NCBI GenBank assembly: GCA_003265435.1
Contig: NOXC01000006.1
Location: 1 to 64,000, forward strand
DNA: 64,000 nt
DNA from: Cellvibrionaceae bacterium AOL6
GTDB taxonomy: Bacteria > Pseudomonadota > Gammaproteobacteria > Pseudomonadales > Cellvibrionaceae
Direction: 5' to 3'
Positions 16,848 to 25,246 of the stretch are shown in pieces. Below the pieces are notes generated by a model that was not told the DNA's origin, did no database searches, and saw only the letters and a list, made by a program, of their open reading frames with translations. Position numbers and translations under genes: made by a program. Each line of letters begins with the position of its first letter. Positions within the stretch are counted from its first letter, which is position 1.

Positions 16848-19067
16848 ATGTCGAAAATACGACACACTGCCCTTGCTGTATTCGTACTTACCCTCGCGAC
16901 GAATTTTGTCTCCCAGATAGCGCACGCGGATTCCAAAGCCCACCCAAACAGTTTCTGGTGGCCGGAGATGTTGGATCTCAGCCCCTTGCGGCAACATGCC
17001 ACGGAATCCAACCCGATGGGTTCGGATTTCGACTATGCCGAAGCCTTCAACCAACTCGACCTCGATGAAGTAAAACAGGATATCGCTGCGGTATTGACCA
17101 CCTCTCAAGATTGGTGGCCGGCCGATTACGGCCACTATGGCCCCCTATTCATCCGCATGGCCTGGCATAGCGCCGGGACTTATCGCGTTGCCGACGGGCG
17201 CGGTGGTGCCGGCGGCGGTCAGCAGCGCTTTGAGCCTTTAAACAGTTGGCCCGATAACGTCAGCCTCGATAAAGCTCGACGATTGTTGTGGCCGGTTAAA
17301 CAAAAATACGGCGCAAGTATTTCCTGGGCGGACCTGATGGTGCTCGCAGGCAATGTGTCTCTCGAATCGATGGGCTTTAATACCTTCGGTTTTGCGGGTG
17401 GCCGCGAAGATGACTGGGAGCCCGATCTCGTCTATTGGGGGGCTGAAGAAGCCTGGCTTGCCGACGATAAACGCTACTCCGGTGAGCGCCAACTCGAAAA
17501 TCCGCTGGCCGCGGTGCAGATGGGTCTGATTTATGTTAACCCTGAAGGCCCCAATGGCAACCCTGACCCGTTGGCGGCCGCAGCCGATATCCGTGAAACA
17601 TTTGGCCGCATGGCGATGAATGATGAGGAGACCGTTGCACTGATTGCGGGTGGACACACCTTTGGTAAAGCGCACGGTGCTGTTTCACATGACTGTGTCG
17701 GTATTGAGCCCGGCGGCGCAGCACTTGAAGAGCAGGGTTTCGGCTGGAAAAATAAATGTGGCAAAGGCAATGCCGAAGACACCTTCACCAGCGGTCTGGA
17801 AGGCGCCTGGTCGGCCAATCCCATCGCCTGGAGTTCTCAGTACCTCGACAACCTGTTCAGCTTCGAGTGGGTTCAAACCAAAAGCCCCGCAGGGGCCATC
17901 CAGTGGGTGCCGAAAAATGCGGATCAGGTGAAATTTGTACCGGACGCACATGTCTCCGGAAAAATGCACGCTCCTATTATGTTTACCACAGATCTCTCGT
18001 TAAAATTTGACCCGGACTATCGCGAAATTGCCGAACGCTTTCAAAAAGATCCGGCGGCCTATCAACTCGCCTTTTCAAAGGCCTGGTTCAAACTGACACA
18101 TCGCGACCTGGGTCCACGCGCTCGGTATCTCGGCCCAGAAGTGCCCGAAGAAATCCTAATCTGGCAGGACGCCGTCCCAGAAGCGGATTACAAATTGGTC
18201 AGCGCTCGCGACATCAGCAAGCTGAAAAAAGCACTGCGTGAATCCGGGCTTAGTGACCAGGCACTGATTAAAACGGCCTGGGCTTCTGCATCGACATTCC
18301 GTGGTACCGATATGAGAGGCGGGGCCAATGGCGCGCGGATACAGTTAGCGCCGCAAAAAGACTGGGCAGTCAATGAACCTGAGCAATTGAACCAAGTGCT
18401 GAGCACGCTGCGCCGTATTCAAAAAGACTTTAACGATTCTAAGCGAGGCAAGACGCAAATTTCGCTTGCGGATTTGATCGTACTTGGCGGCGCCGTGGGT
18501 ATTGAAAATGCGGCCAAGCGCGGTGGGCATGATATTCAAGTACCGTTTCAGCCGGGTCGTACCGACGCCCTAGCCGACCAGACGGATGTGGTTTCCTTCG
18601 CCGCGCTTGAGCCCCGTGCCGATGCCTTCCGTAATTATTTTGGGCCGAACAACCTCCGTTCACCGGCCGCTATGATGATTGATAAAGCGGACATGCTCAC
18701 TCTGAGCGTACCGGAAATGACGGTGCTGTTTGGCGGGCTGCGCGTGATGGATGTGAATTATCAAGAGAGCGACCTGGGTGTACTCACCGAGAATCCAGGC
18801 ACACTGAGTAATGACTTTTTTGTAAACCTTCTGGACATGTCGACGCAGTGGGCGAAAGCCTCTGAGACTGAGTATGAGGGGCGGGACCGCGCGACTCAGG
18901 AGATTAAGTGGCGGGCTTCTACAGTGGATCTGGTGTACGGATCAAACTCCGAGCTGCGCGCCCTCTCTGAATATTATGCCGCAGACGATATGCGCGATGC
19001 GTTTATTCAGGATTTTGTCGACGCCTGGGTGAAAGTCATGACCTTGGATCGATTCGATTTAATCTAG
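16848..19067 (+). CDS. katG: Catalase-peroxidase with signal peptide (periplasmic KatG)
   Basis: This bifunctional haem enzyme breaks down hydrogen peroxide. From the ATG at 16848 (CAGGAGAA upstream) the protein has 739 aa. It begins with a signal peptide ([20 protein letters not shown], cleavage near AHA-DS), so this form is exported. The distal active site [11 protein letters not shown] is present, with the Trp that forms the Met-Tyr-Trp adduct. [14 protein letters not shown] holds the proximal haem His, and the duplicated C-terminal domain is complete. Most KatG proteins are cytoplasmic; exported versions (KatP-like) are a known minority. It has no oxyR neighbour. Confidence 0.93.
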   Translation: MSKIRHTALAVFVLTLATNFVSQIAHADSKAHPNSFWWPEMLDLSPLRQHATESNPMGSDFDYAEAFNQLDLDEVKQDIAAVLTTSQDWWPADYGHYGPLFIRMAWHSAGTYRVADGRGGAGGGQQRFEPLNSWPDNVSLDKARRLLWPVKQKYGASISWADLMVLAGNVSLESMGFNTFGFAGGREDDWEPDLVYWGAEEAWLADDKRYSGERQLENPLAAVQMGLIYVNPEGPNGNPDPLAAAADIRETFGRMAMNDEETVALIAGGHTFGKAHGAVSHDCVGIEPGGAALEEQGFGWKNKCGKGNAEDTFTSGLEGAWSANPIAWSSQYLDNLFSFEWVQTKSPAGAIQWVPKNADQVKFVPDAHVSGKMHAPIMFTTDLSLKFDPDYREIAERFQKDPAAYQLAFSKAWFKLTHRDLGPRARYLGPEVPEEILIWQDAVPEADYKLVSARDISKLKKALRESGLSDQALIKTAWASASTFRGTDMRGGANGARIQLAPQKDWAVNEPEQLNQVLSTLRRIQKDFNDSKRGKTQISLADLIVLGGAVGIENAAKRGGHDIQVPFQPGRTDALADQTDVVSFAALEPRADAFRNYFGPNNLRSPAAMMIDKADMLTLSVPEMTVLFGGLRVMDVNYQESDLGVLTENPGTLSNDFFVNLLDMSTQWAKASETEYEGRDRATQEIKWRASTVDLVYGSNSELRALSEYYAADDMRDAFIQDFVDAWVKVMTLDRFDLI

Positions 19068-19150
19068 ATTCTCACGGTCTGAGCTGGCGGGCGTACACGC
19101 GCCCGCGGGTATCACGCCTTTTTAACCCTTGCACACAAGCGCTGCGCCCA

Positions 19151-19507
19151 TCACAAAAGCGCCAGCATCAGTACCGCCGTCACAAGTGCAACCAGCACAT
19201 TCAATGCGGCTGCACCGTAGCGACCATAGCCTGAAGGCACGTCGTCGTTTGAAATTGCACGCAATGAAACGTGGTACTGGTAGACGGAATACAGCGCGGC
19301 GATCACACCTAGCGACATAAAGGCAAAACCGACTGCCACCATTAAGCGCTCACCGGTGCCGATGCTCATCGCCTCCGGTTTCAGAATCATCAGCAACAGG
19401 CCAGATCGCTCAATTAAAAATCCAAATGCAACCAACGCAAGGCTGGTGCGATTCCAGGCCAGCAAGGTGCGTTCAGCCGCGAATAAAACTCTGGGGTCTT
19501 GTGCCAT
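19151..19507 (-). CDS. DUF202 (YidH-type) membrane protein
   Basis: The 118-aa protein has the family start RVLFAAERTLLAWNRTSLALVAFGF, with the conserved ERT-x-LAW-x-RT motif, followed by three hydrophobic segments. It is an inner-membrane protein of unknown biochemical role. It lies first downstream in a minus-strand series that runs from terC through a tautomerase-like and a Rdx-type gene, with short gaps between them. Confidence 0.85.
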   Translation of the reverse strand: MAQDPRVLFAAERTLLAWNRTSLALVAFGFLIERSGLLLMILKPEAMSIGTGERLMVAVGFAFMSLGVIAALYSVYQYHVSLRAISNDDVPSGYGRYGAAALNVLVALVTAVLMLALL

Positions 19508-19522
19508 GTCGTTCGTGTCGAC

Positions 19523-19810
19523 TCATTCCGTTGAGGTTTTTCGATCCGCGTGACCGAGCGATTTTTCTGGCGCAATCACGTCGCGCACGGCTTGCTTAAG
19601 CTCAGTAATCTCAGGAAAGCGTCCCGCCTCTTTACGAGACCAAACACGTTCGCCATTGGCCCAGACTTCAAAGATGCCGCCATCGCCCGGCTTTAAACTC
19701 AGCTCAGCAATGTCGCCATCGAAGGTACTGAGCAGCTCTTGTGCCATCCAAGTGGCGCGCAGCATCCAGCGGCACAAGGTGCAATAACGAATTTCGATCA
19801 CATTGTTCAT
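19523..19810 (-). CDS. Rdx family protein (SelT/SelW/SelH-like)
   Basis: The 95-aa protein has a thioredoxin-like fold of the Rdx family. The CxxC motif is at residues 10-13 (EIRYCTLCRW), with both positions Cys. Later motifs are LKPGDGGIFEVWANGERVWSR and GRFPEITELKQAVRD, which close the fold. A redox role is likely, but no substrate is known. It lies 15 bases upstream of the DUF202 gene on the same strand. Confidence 0.88.
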   Translation of the reverse strand: MNNVIEIRYCTLCRWMLRATWMAQELLSTFDGDIAELSLKPGDGGIFEVWANGERVWSRKEAGRFPEITELKQAVRDVIAPEKSLGHADRKTSTE

Positions 19811-19854
19811 TACATCGTACTCACTACGTTGTCTATCAACGCCGGCTCGTATTT

Positions 19855-20184
19855 TTACCAGCGCTCCACCCTACCCGCTTCTACCGCGTGCCCGCTCTCA
19901 ACGTATTGCGTGATCACTTGGATACCGGCGATATCCGTCGCGAAGCACTGAGCGAGCGCATCAACAAGCCCTAGCTGCAAGCGTTCTACCTGAGCCTCTG
20001 ACCAGAGCGTCGGTAAATACAGGGTCACCATAATAGCGTAGGCTTTGCCGAAACACTGCGTTGGTACAACGGTGTACAGCGTCATATGCTCGGCGGAAAA
20101 ACCAGAAGCCTCTGCCCAGCGTTCTACAGGGTCGGGCGCGCCCTCGGGCAGCGTGAGCGCAGTGACACAATGGGCAATGGGCAT
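19855..20184 (-). CDS. Small protein resembling a tautomerase (low certainty)
   Basis: The 109-aa product starts MPIAHCVTALTLP, so Pro would be exposed at position 2 after removal of Met, as in the tautomerase superfamily. A hydrophobic strand, VVPTQCFGKAYAIMVTLYLP, follows, then a helix. The length fits a single MIF/CHMI-like subunit, but I could not match further motifs, so the function is open. It is in the same minus-strand run as terC (gap 13 bases). Confidence 0.5.
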   Translation of the reverse strand: MPIAHCVTALTLPEGAPDPVERWAEASGFSAEHMTLYTVVPTQCFGKAYAIMVTLYLPTLWSEAQVERLQLGLVDALAQCFATDIAGIQVITQYVESGHAVEAGRVERW

Positions 20185-20197
20185 GGCGGCTCCTTAT

Positions 20198-20989
20198 TCA
20201 AGGCTGAGTTGAATGTGTTGTGCCCTCGTTTCGCGTCTCCAAGCCCGGCTTTTTCGCGAGCTGCACCACTTGCACTTCTTTTTTCTGACGCGAGCGTACG
20301 CGGATGTTTAGCAGTTCCACGGTGAACGAAAATGCCATTGCAAAGTAGATGTAGCCTTTCGGCACGTGCACTTCAAAACCCTCGGCGACCAGGGTAAAAC
20401 CAATCAGCATCAAAAACGACAAGGCCAACATTTTGATGGTGGGGTGGCGGTCAACGAAATTCCCAATGGGTTCGGCCGCCCAAAGCATCACGCCGACCGA
20501 AATCACAACGGCAATAACCATGATGGAAAGGTGATCCACCAAACCCACTGCAGTAATCACCGAGTCGAGCGAGAACACCACATCAATCAGCGCAATCTGC
20601 AACAGCACCCCATAGAACCCCGCGTGCTTTTTGACCGACTCTTCAGCATGCGTGTATTCGAGACTGCTGTGAATTTCATGGGTCGCTTTGGCGAGCAGGA
20701 ACATCCCGCCCCCAATCAAAATAAAGTCGCGCCCAGACAAAGCGTGCCCCCACAGGGTCATCAGCGGCTCCGTTAGCCCCATGACCCAAACGAGGCTGAA
20801 CAAGAGCAGGAGGCGCATCCCCATAGCGAGTGATAAACCGATTCTACGCGCACGCGCTCGCTGCTCCGGGGGAAGGCGGCCCACCAGAATGGAAATGAAG
20901 ATGATATTGTCGATGCCTAGTACAATTTCCAGACTTACCAGCGTGGCAAGTGCCAGCCAGGCTTCAGGACTGCTGATCCAATCAAACAT
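20198..20989 (-). CDS. TerC-family integral membrane protein
   Basis: From the ATG at 20989 the protein has 263 aa and about seven hydrophobic segments. TerC family signatures are present: SLEIVLGIDNIIFISI with its conserved Asp, and the repeat-related ALIDVVFSLDSVITAVG. The family is linked to tellurite resistance and to metal, especially manganese, export. A short ACGGAACG lies before the start. The upstream region was checked for the GGGGAGTA box of a manganese riboswitch and it was not seen. It is the first gene of the 21-19 kb minus-strand series. Confidence 0.9.
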   Translation of the reverse strand: MFDWISSPEAWLALATLVSLEIVLGIDNIIFISILVGRLPPEQRARARRIGLSLAMGMRLLLLFSLVWVMGLTEPLMTLWGHALSGRDFILIGGGMFLLAKATHEIHSSLEYTHAEESVKKHAGFYGVLLQIALIDVVFSLDSVITAVGLVDHLSIMVIAVVISVGVMLWAAEPIGNFVDRHPTIKMLALSFLMLIGFTLVAEGFEVHVPKGYIYFAMAFSFTVELLNIRVRSRQKKEVQVVQLAKKPGLETRNEGTTHSTQP

Positions 20990-21123
20990 GTGCGTTCCGT
21001 CAAAGCGGTTGAAGGGCGAGAAAAGCACCGTCTATTCTGACGAAAGCGAAACAGGAATCAAGCATTGTGCGGTGGTGGTACGCCAAAATATTTTTACCTT
21101 CGCATAGGCCACCTCAATACCCC

Positions 21124-21155
21124 AAAAAAAAGCCCCACTTCCATGAAGCGGGGCT
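21124..21155 (-). terminator. Rho-independent terminator of the GH26 gene
   Basis: Read on the minus strand, AGCCCCGCTTC-ATG-GAAGTGGGGCT forms a strong hairpin followed by eight T residues. It lies 32 bases past the GH26 stop codon. Confidence 0.88.
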
Positions 21156-21186
21156 AATCAAGGTCAAGATGCCACTTGATTTGTGC

Positions 21187-22755
21187 TCAATCGAACGCGG
21201 GTAGCTCCTCTAGCGTGATGACGCGCTCGTGTCCGTAAACATGCTGTTTGTGGGCACTGGAGTTGTAGTATTCGCCAGTCCAGAAATTCCCTTCCTGCGT
21301 CACCCCTTCGGCGGTGTCCGTGTCGTTCCATACCATGAAAAACAACCACCACGCGCCATCTTGCTGCATGAGATCCGGGTCGGGAATGTTGCTGTTCTCG
21401 CTGAGCGCGACCGGCTTGATGCGCGAGGGCATGAGCGCAGTCTCACGATAGGTGTCTATCTGGCTCTCATAATTGTGCGTGCCGTCATAAATATCAAAGC
21501 TGACGATGTCCACATAGTCCTCACCGGGATACCAGGCCGCGTGCTGACCATTCCAAACCCAGATCAAGTTATTCAAACCGTGATGATCGGTGAGACGCTC
21601 ATACAAGAAGCGCCACAACACCACTTGCGCATAGGCGGCTGGCACTTCGTCGCTGCGGTTGCGCCCCCACCAGAACCATCCTCCAGATGCCTCGTGTAAA
21701 GGCCGCCAAAGCACCGGCACGCCAGCGTTCTGCAGCACGCGAAGCTCTGCTGCAATGAGATCCACATCGGCCACGAGCGCCTCATAGCTGCTGTGCGATG
21801 TGTCCAACGCGCCCTCACGGATGGGGATATGAAAATCCGTGCTCTTGGTATAAAACTCCCCGATGCCAGAGGCGGTCGGATCGCGCCAATGCCAGGCAAA
21901 GGTCACCAAGCCGCCTCGCTGCCACCATGCAATCGCCTCTTCGGTTTGTTGCAAGCCGTCGACACCGGGCACGGTGACACCGTAATTCATGAAGTCATAG
22001 CCCATCAGAGCGGGCGCGTGACCCGTGTCATTGATGACACGCTGAATCATGTCGATGTCATCCTTCCATGTGAGGTCCATTTGCCCGCTGAGCATCGCCT
22101 CGCCCCAGGTCTCTAACAGATAGGAAAAAACGGCCTGAGTTTCTGTCGTGGCGTTGCTGTTTACCAAAGCATTACTGGCGGGGCTTTGCACGCGCTCGGT
22201 CACACCGGGGCACAAACTGGCCGCGAGGCAAATGGCACCGGATTCATAGGCCCAACTACCATTGTCGGTTTCACACAGGGGTGTTTGCGTTTCACCAATC
22301 ACACAGAACGAAAAATCGCCCGTACCCGGGTCTGCACTGCTTTGGTAGACCACACATGAAGCGGCATTTTCCCAGCCCCAACCGTCGCCGTCCGGGTCCG
22401 ACGCCGAAGACCGGCAATACGGCTGCGCCGAGCTCGTTGCGTTTGGAATCAACGCCATCGGGGGGGATCCGCTCGAACTCGAACTGCTGCTCGTGGTTGA
22501 ACTGGACGAGCTCGTCGTGCCGGATGTGCTGGTGCTAGAGGTGGTGGAGCTGGATGTCGTAGAGCTGGTGGTACTGGCGCTGCTCGAAGTACTTGATGTG
22601 GTCGAACTCGCAGCGGAACTGGTACTGCCCGAAGCGCTTGGCGGTGTGGTTCCGCCCTCTTTGGTGCCGCCGCCCCCTCCGCATGAGGCTAGAGTGAGTG
22701 ACAGCAGGGTGAGCGCACCCAGTAAATAAACAAGACGGGAAAACATCGGAAACAC
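21187..22755 (-). CDS. Secreted lipoprotein GH26 endo-beta-mannanase
   Basis: The 522-aa product has a lipoprotein signal (LTLASC then a run of Gly), so it is probably anchored to the outer membrane. A Ser/Thr linker of about 65 residues follows. Next is a Cys-rich module with SDPDGDGWGWENAASC that recalls CBM10-type or related binding modules. Then comes the GH26 barrel (about 195-520). The acid/base Glu lies in LWRPLHEASGGWFWWG (near 352) and the nucleophile Glu in PVALSENSNIP (near 447). It hydrolyses beta-1,4-mannan; glucan activity is less likely. A second ATG three codons in is an alternative start. Confidence 0.9.
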   Translation of the reverse strand: MFPMFSRLVYLLGALTLLSLTLASCGGGGGTKEGGTTPPSASGSTSSAASSTTSSTSSSASTTSSTTSSSTTSSTSTSGTTSSSSSTTSSSSSSSGSPPMALIPNATSSAQPYCRSSASDPDGDGWGWENAASCVVYQSSADPGTGDFSFCVIGETQTPLCETDNGSWAYESGAICLAASLCPGVTERVQSPASNALVNSNATTETQAVFSYLLETWGEAMLSGQMDLTWKDDIDMIQRVINDTGHAPALMGYDFMNYGVTVPGVDGLQQTEEAIAWWQRGGLVTFAWHWRDPTASGIGEFYTKSTDFHIPIREGALDTSHSSYEALVADVDLIAAELRVLQNAGVPVLWRPLHEASGGWFWWGRNRSDEVPAAYAQVVLWRFLYERLTDHHGLNNLIWVWNGQHAAWYPGEDYVDIVSFDIYDGTHNYESQIDTYRETALMPSRIKPVALSENSNIPDPDLMQQDGAWWLFFMVWNDTDTAEGVTQEGNFWTGEYYNSSAHKQHVYGHERVITLEELPAFD

Positions 22756-22870
22756 ACCTTTTCTTTTGTTTTGGGCCTGCAGGGCCGCTAAGGCTTGGCG
22801 AACCCAAAACTAAATATATTATCTTTATTAAAAGGGCAGGATAGTCATCTTTGGTGAGACTGGCAAGTAC

Positions 22871-22899
22871 AAAAAAGCCCGCTGCAACGGCAGCGGGCC
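22871..22899 (-). terminator. Rho-independent terminator of the amylase gene
   Basis: On the minus strand GGCCCGCTGCC-GTT-GCAGCGGGC is followed by six T residues. It is 86 bases past the amylase stop codon. Two further GC-rich palindromes (around 22907-22950) lie between. Confidence 0.88.
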
Positions 22900-22984
22900 A
22901 GGAGCACAAGCGGAAGCGCTTGCCTCGGAGAAGCGGGGGCGCCGGGCGCCCTCATAGTAAGCGCAAACTTACAAGGTGTGTTGC

Positions 22985-24943
22985 CTAGAAGCTGGCGCTG
23001 GCGTTAGCACCGGCTGCAGTCTGTACGGCATTGTTCGCGCCACCTTGCCACTCCACGCCCGCAGCAGGATTACTTTCATCGCGCTTGAGGCACTTCCATG
23101 CGATGGAGGTTTGTTCTGGCAAAGTGATGGCACCGCTCCAGCTTGGGTACGCGTTCGGCTCTAGCTTCACTGCATCCGCCGGGCTCCAGCTGCCCAGGCT
23201 TGGATGGTCGCCCACCACGTACACGCTTTGTCCCGGGTAGGTATAGCCGTTGTCGCAGGTGAAGTTCACCGAGACATCGCCGCCGCTCACATCCTCAGGC
23301 AACACGGTGTAACTCAGCGATGCATCATTGAAACTGATGGTGTAGGCACCCGCGGCGACCAGCATGTCGGCTTCCCCGGCTCCCGCCATACCATCTGCAT
23401 TCGCATCCCCCCAGTTCGTGCTCCAGTCGGCAAAGGCATCAAATTTAAAACGCCCGTCCGCACTGAACGTGACGGTGGTTTCCCACAGCCCCTCATTGCA
23501 GCTCATAGGCTGTGACGACCAGGTATTGAATGTGCCTCGTAAATACATACTGTTATACACACACTCGCCACCTGGCTCGCCATCGATCATCGCACCGGTA
23601 TACAGCGCGCTGGCGGACGTCGCGTTCAGCGAAAACGTTGCCATGCCATTGGCATCGACCGCAATGCTCGCGCCGTGACACTGACCCTCGATAAAATCCG
23701 CATGAATCACGTCGCAATACTCACCCTCAGGTAGCCCGGTATAAAGCGTTTGCTGCAAGCCTTGATTCCGATCGCCATTGATCACCACAAACCCTTCATT
23801 GCCGCGACCAAATGCCATTTGATTGCCATTCGCTGCGTTGGTCCACTGGTTTTGAACAGGCTCACCATCGGTCCAATTTCTAAAACCCACCATATTGGCA
23901 ATTTCCCGCTGGCGATGTTCGCAAAGCCAACCGTTATTACACGCCGACGCGCCACTTCCCGGAGGCCCTTGATCATGATCGCTCCAGTCATAGCTGGACA
24001 TCACCTTTGGATAGCCATAGGGCCAGGCAAGCGTAAAAATATGCGCAAGCTGATTCACGTTAGTGCCATCTTTGTGCGTAATCGTATTGGCGGTGTTCTG
24101 TCGTTGATTGTCGTGGTTCGCGACGAAGACCACAGCCTCTTCACTGGCGAGCCACCCTCCCCATACACCAATGTTTTGCAGCTCACTCAATGGGCCTCGG
24201 CCTTTGAAATAGTGGCCGATGGTATTGGTGTAATTAAATTCTGTGACATCGCCAATGTGCGTGTACATCTGCGGCGTAATCGGTTCGCCACCGGCACCGA
24301 TCACTTCCTGAAAAATATACGGGTTGCCATTCAATCGGCTCACGATGTTTTGGACATCTGCCGCCGGCATATGTTTGGCCGCATCAATACGAAAGCCCGC
24401 CACACCAAGCCCGATCAGATCATTCATGTAGTCCGCAATTTTTCCACGCACATAGTCACTTTCGGTTTTTAAATCATTCAGGCCGACCAAGTCACAGTTC
24501 TGTATCGACCAGGCATCGCCATAATTAATGTCGTCAGTGCACTCATGAAAGTCCTGTGACCCAAACGGCACGAGCGGGAAATTCCGATCTAACGCCGCCA
24601 TGTGATTGATCACCGCGTCAACGTAGATATCCACACCCACTGCCTGACAGCGACTGACCATCGACGCAAACGCATTGCGATCACCAGAGCGGCCCTGAAT
24701 TTGATAGCTCAGCGGCTGGTAGCGTGTCCACCATTGACTGCCATCGATAGAATGTTGCGGAGGTGAAACTTGCACCGCACTGTAGCCCGCTGGGGCCAGA
24801 TGGTTTTCACATTCACTGGCAATGTCATCCCACTGCCATTCGAACAGGTGCACGAAGGCGCCCGAGTGAACTTGAGTACTGATTGCGGAAGCGGATAGCG
24901 AGAAAGCACAGGCGAGCAGCCTGTTGTGTAATTTTGATTTCAT
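22985..24943 (-). CDS. Secreted alpha-amylase (GH13) with two starch-binding modules
   Basis: The 652-aa enzyme has a signal peptide (about 1-27) and a GH13 barrel of the animal/bacterial alpha-amylase type. DAVINHM is region I, FRIDAAKH holds the nucleophile Asp (near 186), IFQEVIG the acid/base Glu (near 211) and FVANHDNQR the third Asp (near 276). Two C-terminal modules follow. One (about 455-550) starts with YLRGTFNTW, like the repeats in the pullulanase next door. The last (about 555-652) is CBM20-like, with VYVVGDHPSLGSWSPADAV. It cuts internal alpha-1,4 bonds of starch outside the cell or in the periplasm. Confidence 0.93.
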   Translation of the reverse strand: MKSKLHNRLLACAFSLSASAISTQVHSGAFVHLFEWQWDDIASECENHLAPAGYSAVQVSPPQHSIDGSQWWTRYQPLSYQIQGRSGDRNAFASMVSRCQAVGVDIYVDAVINHMAALDRNFPLVPFGSQDFHECTDDINYGDAWSIQNCDLVGLNDLKTESDYVRGKIADYMNDLIGLGVAGFRIDAAKHMPAADVQNIVSRLNGNPYIFQEVIGAGGEPITPQMYTHIGDVTEFNYTNTIGHYFKGRGPLSELQNIGVWGGWLASEEAVVFVANHDNQRQNTANTITHKDGTNVNQLAHIFTLAWPYGYPKVMSSYDWSDHDQGPPGSGASACNNGWLCEHRQREIANMVGFRNWTDGEPVQNQWTNAANGNQMAFGRGNEGFVVINGDRNQGLQQTLYTGLPEGEYCDVIHADFIEGQCHGASIAVDANGMATFSLNATSASALYTGAMIDGEPGGECVYNSMYLRGTFNTWSSQPMSCNEGLWETTVTFSADGRFKFDAFADWSTNWGDANADGMAGAGEADMLVAAGAYTISFNDASLSYTVLPEDVSGGDVSVNFTCDNGYTYPGQSVYVVGDHPSLGSWSPADAVKLEPNAYPSWSGAITLPEQTSIAWKCLKRDESNPAAGVEWQGGANNAVQTAAGANASASF

Positions 24944-25128
24944 TTGTGAGTCTCCTAGATCTCATAAAGGTCGATACGGGGTCGAACCCAAACGGGGCAA
25001 CCCCCGGGCACAGATAGAGGAGCAAAAATTGATGCAGCCAGTTTATTGTTTTTGTCTGGCAATATTTTTACTTTGAAGCACTGCTAAATGCACGATCAAA
25101 ATAAAGAGCCGCGTCGCAAGCGGCAAGA

Positions 25129-25142
25129 TGAATACGTATGTA
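25129..25142. promoter_or_regulatory. Candidate sugar-regulator operator upstream of the amylase
   Basis: TGAATACGTATGTA is a near-palindrome with a central CG, the style of LacI-family operators. It lies about 186 bases upstream of the amylase ATG. Two copies of the same motif occur upstream of the starch TonB receptor (32586 and 32699). The link to a maltose-type regulator is an inference. Confidence 0.55.
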
Positions 25143-25196
25143 TTTAATGTGTTTTTAAAGCAAAAAAACAATAAAAAAATCACGCGACAAAAAGAA

Positions 25197-25224
25197 AAAA
25201 AGCCAGCCTGAAATCAGGCTGGCT
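25197..25224 (-). terminator. Rho-independent terminator of the receptor-pullulanase operon
   Basis: On the minus strand AGCCAGCCTGA-TT-TCAGGCTGGCT is followed by TTTTTTCTTT. It lies 23 bases past the pullulanase stop and would end the transcript that begins upstream of the TonB receptor. Confidence 0.9.
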
Positions 25225-25246
25225 TTTCATTTTAGGAGGGTAAAAA

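Noticed and set aside
19087-19106. GCGGGCG...CGCCCGC hairpin after katG as a terminator
   Set aside because: The nearest T run lies more than 10 bases further on, so a rho-independent terminator is not well supported.
20990-21123. Possible yybP-ykoY manganese riboswitch before terC
   Set aside because: The region lacks the conserved GGGGAGTA box and the paired stems, so only an ordinary leader is assumed.
22281-22729. Plus-strand ORFs opposite the GH26 signal and linker
   Set aside because: They are complements of the Ser/Thr-rich linker and signal region; the Leu/Val-rich translations are artefacts of that repeat.
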